This document shows, one piece after another, positions 1-6,100 of a stretch of DNA of 9,691 bases. The notes under the pieces are model-generated. The model saw only the letters and a program-made list of their open reading frames with translations, searched no databases and was not told the origin of the DNA. The DNA comes from CAYUAG01 sp964554015. GTDB lineage: Bacteria > Zhuqueibacterota > QNDG01 > CAYUAG01. The translations under genes and the position numbers were made by a program. The stretch covers positions 1-9,691 of the forward strand of contig CAZKMO010000127.1 of NCBI GenBank assembly GCA_964554015.1. The letters are read 5' to 3'. Every line of letters starts with the position of its first letter. Positions within the stretch are counted from its first letter, which is position 1.

Positions 1-1
1 G

Positions 2-880
2 CTGCAGGAGTTAAAGCGGATCCAGAGTCTGGCTGCAAAGCTGAAGGTGCGGGCACAGGTTTCTCTCAGAATAAATCCTTCCCAGGTATTCAAAGAGTTT
101 GCCATTAAAATGGGAGGCAGATCCTCTCAATTTGGAATTGATGAAGAAAAATGCGGAGAATTTTTTAACCTGCTGGAGAAATGCCCCAATTGTCATTTTA
201 GGGGATACCATGTCTATTCCGGGACCCAATGTCTTATAAGTGAGGCGCTACTGAGAAATTATAATAATACCCTGGAAATGGTGAAAAAATTCACGGAACA
301 ATACGGCCTTGTTCCTCGACAGATAAATTTTGGAGGAGGGTTCGGAATACCTTATCATGAGAAACAGGATCCGCTGCCCGGGGAAGAGGTCTGCCGTTCC
401 TTGCGTGCCCTTTTTTCTGATTTTAAAAAAGAAATGCATTTACCAGAACTCAAAGGTATTATTGAACTGGGTAGGTATATAATGGCAGAAGCAGGGTATT
501 ATATTACTCAGGTAGTGGATAAAAAAAATTCCAGAGATAAAGTTTATGGTGTACTTAATGGTGGAATGAATCATCATTTGGCTGCCAGTGGTAATTTTGG
601 ACAGGTGATTAGAAAGAACTTTAAGATTATCAATATATCCAATTTCTCTGATAAAAAAACCGAAATTGTTACTTTGGTGGGTCCTTTGTGCACCACTATA
701 GATATTATGGGGGATAAGGTAGAAATACCTCGGGTAACCATTGGGGATTACCTTGGATTCTTAAACTCCGGCGCTTATGCTTATACTGCCAGTCCGCTTT
801 GGTTTCTTTCTCATCCCAGACCGAGTGAAATTATGGTTACTGGGTCGAATAAAGTAAAAAATATTTCCAGTGTGAGTTGA
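2..880 (+). CDS. PLP-dependent decarboxylase, BtrK / exosortase-A-associated type (5' end missing)
   Basis: This frame is open from base 2 to the TGA at 878-880 and gives 292 residues without the N-terminus. Roughly the first 100-130 residues, including the PLP-binding lysine, must lie upstream. Visible fold-type III decarboxylase signatures, numbered from base 2, are HVYSGTQ (about 70), the phosphate-binding glycine loop GGGFG (111), ELGRY (155), NGGMNHHLAASGNFGQVIR (about 186), the active-site cysteine in GPLCTTID (Cys230), and NSGAYAYTASPLWFLSHP near the C-terminus. The HHLAASGNFGQ and SGAYxxTASPxxFLSHP signatures resemble the exosortase-A-associated decarboxylase and BtrK, which decarboxylates glutamyl-ACP in butirosin synthesis. 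They are unlike lysine-forming LysA, whose C-terminal motif differs. The acyl carrier gene two positions downstream supports a carrier-bound amino-acid substrate, but which amino acid cannot be read here. Diaminopimelate, ornithine or carboxynorspermidine decarboxylase remain less likely alternatives. Confidence 0.88.
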   Translation: MQELKRIQSLAAKLKVRAQVSLRINPSQVFKEFAIKMGGRSSQFGIDEEKCGEFFNLLEKCPNCHFRGYHVYSGTQCLISEALLRNYNNTLEMVKKFTEQYGLVPRQINFGGGFGIPYHEKQDPLPGEEVCRSLRALFSDFKKEMHLPELKGIIELGRYIMAEAGYYITQVVDKKNSRDKVYGVLNGGMNHHLAASGNFGQVIRKNFKIINISNFSDKKTEIVTLVGPLCTTIDIMGDKVEIPRVTIGDYLGFLNSGAYAYTASPLWFLSHPRPSEIMVTGSNKVKNISSVS

Positions 881-883
881 ATT

Positions 884-1744
884 ATGACTACCATCAGAAA
901 AGCAGTAAGAGAAGATTTTGAACTGGTTTATCCTCTTTTAGAGGAATTTAATTCCCGATATTTACATCGGCAAGATTGGAAAAAACTTTTTTACCAGAAT
1001 TGGGATACTAAACAGGGTTATTGCGGTTATATTATGCTGGATCAGGAAAAGGCAGTGGGATTTTTAGGACTTTTATTTAAGGAGCGGAATATTAAGGGAA
1101 AAAATTATAGTTTTTGTAATTTGACCTCCTGGATTGTTAAAGAGGAACACCGCAGCAAAAGTATTTTTATGCTGCAGCCGGTATTAAAGTTAAAGTCATT
1201 TATTTTAACTGATTTAACTCCTTCCCAGGAGGTACATAATTTGTTAAAAAGAGTAGGATTTCAACCCCTGGAATCTCATTATCGCTTTGTATTTCCCTTT
1301 TTTGGTTCTCTGAAGAAAAAGAGTAACATATCCTTTATAACTGATAAAAAATCAGTGGAAGAAAAATTAGATAAATTTAATCGCCGGATTTTTTATGATC
1401 ATCAATTTGATTACTGCCATCATGTAATCCTGCAGTCCTCCCAGGGAGAATGCTACCTGGTACTGACCAGAATGGTGAGAAAAAGGACGCCATTTTTAAT
1501 GGCCCGTATTCACTATGTGAGCAATCCGGAATTTTTCAGAGAATATATCAGTTTGTTTCGTTTTTGGGTATGTACTCAATACAGAGTTTTGGCTATGGTA
1601 GTTGATGAGCGTTTTATGGAAGGGAAAAAAATTATTTTTTCCAAAAAACTGCGGTTAAAGAATAAAGCTCTTTTTAAATCTTCAGTACTCAGTAAATATG
1701 ATATTGATAATCTATATTCTGAATTGGTGTTGTTTAATATATGA
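884..1744 (+). CDS. GNAT-like acyltransferase with unrecognised C-terminal half
   Basis: This 286-residue protein has no signal peptide or membrane segment. Residues 1-140 follow the GNAT plan: an N-terminal TIRKAVREDFELVYPLL strand-helix, a strand with AVGFLGLLF near 57-65, a motif-A-like SWIVKEEHRSKSIF (82-95) where acetyl-CoA pyrophosphate would bind, and a motif-B-like segment around 110-132 (TDLTPSQEV, LLKRVGF). The motif-A loop is degenerate, because the usual R-x-x-G-x-G/A glycines are replaced by RSKS. Residues 150-286 may be a second, decayed GNAT-like fold and end in LYSELVLFN; I do not recognise a named family there. The ATG lies three bases after the decarboxylase stop, and the carrier protein starts seven bases after this gene. 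Position suggests transfer of an acyl or aminoacyl group, possibly from the carrier protein; that is inference. Its initiation region has no clear Shine-Dalgarno site. Confidence 0.7.
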   Translation: MTTIRKAVREDFELVYPLLEEFNSRYLHRQDWKKLFYQNWDTKQGYCGYIMLDQEKAVGFLGLLFKERNIKGKNYSFCNLTSWIVKEEHRSKSIFMLQPVLKLKSFILTDLTPSQEVHNLLKRVGFQPLESHYRFVFPFFGSLKKKSNISFITDKKSVEEKLDKFNRRIFYDHQFDYCHHVILQSSQGECYLVLTRMVRKRTPFLMARIHYVSNPEFFREYISLFRFWVCTQYRVLAMVVDERFMEGKKIIFSKKLRLKNKALFKSSVLSKYDIDNLYSELVLFNI

Positions 1745-1748
1745 GGAA
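1743..1748 (+). promoter_or_regulatory. ribosome binding site that sets the ACP start
   Basis: GAGGAA lies three bases before the ATG at 1752 and overlaps the TGA stop (1742-1744) of the GNAT gene. It is among the best Shine-Dalgarno-like sites in the window. It supports ATG 1752 over the upstream in-frame start at 1698, and it implies translational coupling between the two genes. Confidence 0.6.
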
Positions 1749-1751
1749 TCA

Positions 1752-1985
1752 ATGGAAAAAAAGTTTATCAAAGAGAAACTAAGAGATTTTTTTAAGGAAT
1801 ACAGTGATTATGTTCCAGCGGATAAGGAGAATTTATTTGAGAAGAATGTTCTTGATTCTTATGGTATTATTGAATTTCTTTCATATATAGATGAAACCTT
1901 GAATATTGAAATACAGATCGAAGATATAACTGAAGATAATTTTTCCACTATTGATAAGATATGTCAGGTAATTCAAAAAAGTTGA
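1752..1985 (+). CDS. stand-alone acyl carrier protein
   Basis: This 77-residue acidic protein has the size and helical pattern of a type II acyl/peptidyl carrier protein. The 4'-phosphopantetheine attachment site is Ser36 in NVLDSYGIIEFL, a DS-x-x motif with Tyr where fatty-acid ACPs usually have Leu. A second helix (IIEFLSYIDETLNI) and the IEIQIEDITEDNFSTI segment match helices II and III. The start at ATG 1752 is preferred because a GAGGAA site sits just upstream and the 77-residue product aligns with carrier proteins. A possible earlier in-frame start at 1698 would add 18 hydrophobic residues overlapping the preceding gene and is rejected. A phosphopantetheinyl transferase is not in the window. 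The divergent motif and the adjacent decarboxylase and GNAT genes suggest a dedicated carrier for aminoacyl tailoring, like BtrI, rather than the fatty-acid synthesis ACP. Confidence 0.9.
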   Translation: MEKKFIKEKLRDFFKEYSDYVPADKENLFEKNVLDSYGIIEFLSYIDETLNIEIQIEDITEDNFSTIDKICQVIQKS

Positions 1986-1991
1986 GTGTTT

Positions 1992-3041
1992 ATGCCGAGT
2001 AAAGATTTTAAAAAAAGAATAATGGGTTTTAGTCTGATTCTATTGATTTTCCTCCTAGGGGTGTATTTCATACAGATCCCTTTCTGGATAAGACTGGTAA
2101 TTTGGATAGCTTGTTTTTTGTTTTTAATATGTTGCGGATTAATGCTCTGGTTATATCAGAAAATACAAAAGCAGGATAGAATGTATATTCAGGCTAAAGG
2201 TGAAGATATTTTAATAATAGCGCCTCATCAAGATGATTGTGTGGCCATAGCGGGTGGATATGCAGTACAGACTGTGGAAAAGGGCGGACATGTCTACATC
2301 CTCTATATTACTGACGGTTATGAAGAGGATAGAGTTACTCGCAGGCAAGAGGCGGTGAAGGCCTGGTCTACATTTAGTGAAACTTCCGTTACCTTAGATT
2401 TTCTGCCCTATATTAATAATAAAAGTTTTCTTTCCAGGGAAGAAATTAATAAAGGAATTGATGATATTAATAAATATATTAAAAGAGTTAATCCGGAAAC
2501 TATATTTATTCCGCTTTATGAGGGGGGTCATTATCAGCATGATGTAACCAATTACATGGTCAGTAGGGTATTGAAAAATTTAGAAACGGGCTGTACTGTA
2601 TATGAGTCGCCCATATATAATTTCTTTATGTCATTTAAGACTACTCCGGAGAAAATATTATCGGGCTTGGCCCGATTTATTCCTCTGGTAACCTATGATT
2701 ATCCTCCTGAGCCTGTACGAAACGATCAGGTTTATTATTTAGAGATGACAGATTCCCAGTTAGAGAAGAAAAAGAATATAATTACTGAGTTTAAAACCCA
2801 AAATCCTCACAAATTAAGGGAACGTTGGGGTTTTTGTGACCGTTACCAGAAATTGCATGCCTATGATTATAGCCAACCACCCTTCAATTATAACAAGTCT
2901 GTTGCCAAGAGAATACATAACCTGAAGACCCTTCCCCTGATCGGCAAGATTATGCGGAAAATAATGATTTGGACCACTACAATACATCCTGATCCTCACT
3001 ATACTATGACAAGCATTCCTATTTCAACCGGAGAGGATTAA
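1992..3041 (+). CDS. membrane-anchored PIG-L/LmbE-family deacetylase
   Basis: This 349-residue protein belongs to the zinc-dependent PIG-L/LmbE family, which removes acyl groups from N-acetylglucosamine-type amino sugars and related amines (mycothiol MshB, bacillithiol BshB, GPI PIG-L). The zinc-site signature is APHQDD (His79, Asp81, Asp82 from ATG 1992), followed by GGHYQHD (His180, His183), which supplies the third metal ligand region. Before the catalytic domain are two hydrophobic segments (about 11-29 and 33-54) separated by a short loop. Basic residues flank both ends (KDFKKR before, QKIQKQDR after), predicting a membrane hairpin with the catalytic domain in the cytoplasm. ATG 1992 is chosen; an in-frame GTG at 1986 directly abuts the ACP stop and would add only two residues. 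The substrate is unknown. Context suggests a lipid-linked or membrane-proximal amino sugar, or an N-acylated intermediate of the neighbouring pathway. Confidence 0.85.
   Translation: MPSKDFKKRIMGFSLILLIFLLGVYFIQIPFWIRLVIWIACFLFLICCGLMLWLYQKIQKQDRMYIQAKGEDILIIAPHQDDCVAIAGGYAVQTVEKGGHVYILYITDGYEEDRVTRRQEAVKAWSTFSETSVTLDFLPYINNKSFLSREEINKGIDDINKYIKRVNPETIFIPLYEGGHYQHDVTNYMVSRVLKNLETGCTVYESPIYNFFMSFKTTPEKILSGLARFIPLVTYDYPPEPVRNDQVYYLEMTDSQLEKKKNIITEFKTQNPHKLRERWGFCDRYQKLHAYDYSQPPFNYNKSVAKRIHNLKTLPLIGKIMRKIMIWTTTIHPDPHYTMTSIPISTGED
3030..3036 (+). promoter_or_regulatory. GGAGAGG purine tract, distant ribosome site for the giant gene
   Basis: GGAGAGG sits 16 bases upstream of ATG 3053, inside the last codons of the deacetylase gene. 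The intervening bases are almost all A and T. The spacing is long for a Shine-Dalgarno site, so initiation may instead rely on the A/T-rich leader, as is common in Bacteroidota-like lineages. Confidence 0.3.
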
Positions 3042-3052
3042 AAAATTAAATT

Positions 3053-3136
3053 ATGAGTAAGAGAATGAAAAAAATAATTTTAGCAATTTTTTGTGTAATG
3101 GATGTATGTATAATACATCTGCACCCTGCTTATTCT
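3053..3136 (+). other. Sec signal peptide of the giant surface protein
   Basis: Residues 1-28 have a basic n-region (MSKRMKK), a hydrophobic core (IILAIFCVMDVCII) and an A-Y-S signal-peptidase I site before Gln29. The core is atypical in containing Asp17, and histidines follow at 22 and 24, but the overall pattern and the exported domains downstream support Sec export. An internal ATG at 3065 would shorten the n-region by four residues and cannot be excluded as the true start. Confidence 0.75.
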
Positions 3137-6100
3137 CAATCTGAAAAGATTCATTTTACAAATGTGGGAGCCAAAACTAATTCCTATGTAGGGTGTAATC
3201 CGCACGGATCCGGTTTTTTTGACTATAACGGAGATAATCTGCCCGATATATTTGTTGTTAGTAATATATCTGAGGGAGGATGGAAAGACAAAAAGGTTCC
3301 CCATACCTTACTCAAGAATATGGGAAACGGAACGTTCACAAATGTAACTAGTCAAGCGCGTGTTGGGGGAACTCTTACCAGTGCTCAGGGATTTGCTGCC
3401 GCAGATTATGATAATGATGGATATCGGGATCTGGCCATCGGCTATGGAGTTAGTAAGTATACTCTTCTCTACAGGCAAACTGAACCGGGTGTTTTTACCG
3501 ATTATACAGGGATTGCCGGTTTATCTGATTGGGATTATAGAAATCGGGGGAGAAATATTACCTTTGTTGATTATGATAATGACGGACTTTTAGATTTTTT
3601 TAGTTTTGGAGATGAGACCTATTCAGAATACAGCTTACTGGTTTATAAAAATATTGGGAATGCAAAATTTGTAGTACAAACCAAACAAGCGGGGCTGGAT
3701 CATCACCGGAGTACTACGGATTTTTGGGGATTTGCCTTTGCTGATATTGATAATGATAGGGATATGGATTTTTTCAGCGCAAATAACGGATCGGTGTGTC
3801 ATCTGTTTATAAATAAAGGAGATGGTACTTTTAAGGATGAAACTACGGAACGGGGCTTAATTCAAAATAATAAATTTTATGGGGCTATATTTTTGGATTA
3901 TAATAATGATGGATGGTTTGATCTTTATACCCGGAGAGATAAGAATAAATCCATTCTATATAAGAATAATAAGGATGGAACCTTTAGCGAGGTAACCCTC
4001 GGATCCGGACTTAGGGAAACATTGGCAAGACCACCCTATGGAGGAGGATTATCAGCAGCTGATTTTAATAATGATGGATATATAGATATTTTAGCAGTTT
4101 CAATCAAGGGAACAGATTTTCGTTTATACCAGAATAATGGTAATGGAACCTTTACAAATGTTGCCGGGAGTTCAAATATTGCGCAATATACCAATTTTAA
4201 TTATACTGCGCCTATTGCGGATTACAATCGGGATGGGTATCTTGATATATATCTTGCCAGATGTGATAGTTATCCCCCAGATTATTTTGCCACTCTATTT
4301 GAGAATGATGGTGGATCTAATCATTGGTTACATGTAAAATTGATTGGAGTACAAACTAATAGAGATGCAATAGGTGCCCGAGTAGTAGCTTATACCAATG
4401 GAGAGCTGCAAATGCGACAGGTATTGGGTGGAGATAGCTATAAAATGGATAGTCTGCCGGTAGAATTTGGATTGGCGGGAAATAGTGTGGTTGACAGCCT
4501 GATTATATACTGGCCCAGTGGGATTGTGCAAAAAGAAATGCTGGTTCCAGCAGACACCATGCTTACCCTTACTGAAGAAAAAAGAACATATTATCACAGT
4601 CATTTAATAAGCGGGCAGGTTAATTATTATAAGCAGAACAAAAAAGTTCCTTCCGTAACTTTACAGATGAGTGGTACCAGTTCAACCACCACATATTCCA
4701 ATCAAATTGGTTTATATAAATTTCCGGTTACCACAGGATATAATAATGTAGATGTAGTCCCTTCTAAAACTCCGGATACTGACATTGGAGAATATACCAT
4801 ATCCGCTTATGACGCCAGTTTAGTTGCTCAAGCAGCTGAAGACATTAAACCTTTGACCGGAATAGCAGCAAAAGCAGCAGATATAAATCAAAATACTATT
4901 ATAGATGCCGTGGATCCTCTTTTGATTGCTCAAAAAGCAGTAGGATTTTCAAACAGTAATGATTCTCACGCCGGGGGCTGGAGGTTTGATCCTTTAAAAA
5001 TTCATATTGAAAGATTGGTTCAATCAAATCTGGATGGACAGGATTTTACCGCCTTTGTTATAGGAGATGTAGACGGTAGTTGGACACAGTCCGGATCACA
5101 AGAAAAGGAAGAAGTAAATGATCCCGCCTACGACCAGATTGTACTTCATGACAGCACTATTAGTATAAATTTAACCGCTCCTGGAAATGTAACCATGCAG
5201 TCGGCTGATTTATGGTTAGAATTTGATACTTCTTTATTTAAATTTCGTGAAATAAAAACAACCTCTATGACCGATGGGTTTGAATTTGTATATAATGATG
5301 CTACTCCCGGGTTAGTGAAGATAGCCTTATTCAATTCAGTTCCCATATGGAGTTATGAAGAATTCTTAGAGATTATTTTTGATGTAGTACCGGAGGTTAT
5401 AGATGATACTACTCATATGCATTGGATACTTTATAGAATTGATGATACAGAGTTTGATAAGCCGGATATAGCCATTGATTTAAGGACTTTTTCTTTTTAT
5501 GGAAAAATTAAGTATTTTCAGAAAAATAATGTTGTTCCAGAGGTTACATTGACCTTAGATGGAATAATAAAAGATGATCAGTCCTTAACCAACAATAATG
5601 GTAATTATCAGTTTGTGGGTATAAAAGCAGGTGATAACATATTGGTTACCCCTTCTAAGGGCAAAGGAGAAAATATTGGTGATTTGGTAATTTCTGCCTA
5701 CGATGCTTTTTTGACTGCACGTCATGCGGTTAATATTGAGCATTTGTATGGTTTAAAAATCCAAGCGGCAGATGTTGATAAAAATGGTAAAATTGAGATT
5801 TCGGATGCTGAATATATCGCCAAAGCAGCGGTTGGCTGGTCCGATTCAGATATCAGCCAGGTTGGGGAATGGGAGTTTTCACCTTCGTCTTATACCTACA
5901 GTAATGTAATTGAAAGTATGGGGAAAGATTTTACTGCCTATATAATGGGTGATGTTAATGGAGATTGGCTTTTCAATCAGAGTGCCCCATCATATAAACT
6001 GGTGAAAAGTAAGGATCATAATAAATCCACAAGTGAATTATTAGTGAACGGTTCATATGAGTTCAGTATTCCCCTGAGTTTGGATCAGGAAGATTCTCTG

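Noticed and set aside
2..880. Naming the first gene lysA (diaminopimelate decarboxylase) because an aspartokinase and an M20 enzyme occur in the same operon.
   Set aside because: Its C-terminal and mid-protein signatures match the BtrK / exosortase-associated group, and the carrier protein gene nearby points to a tethered substrate.
1698..1751. Longer start for the acyl carrier protein.
   Set aside because: The extra 18 residues are hydrophobic, overlap the GNAT gene in another frame and lack a ribosome site; ATG 1752 has GAGGAA upstream and gives the normal family length.
2660..2676. A perfect 7-bp hairpin (atcgggc-ttg-gcccgat) followed by TTATTCC, resembling a weak intrinsic terminator.
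   Set aside because: It lies inside the PIG-L coding region, has a short loop and an interrupted T tract, and downstream genes continue without a new promoter. A chance palindrome in codons is the simpler reading.
3360..4337. Plus-strand open frames of 66-77 codons within the propeller region.
   Set aside because: They are out-of-frame readings of repeated Asp/Asn/Gly codons (gat, aat, gga) and have no family resemblance or ribosome site.
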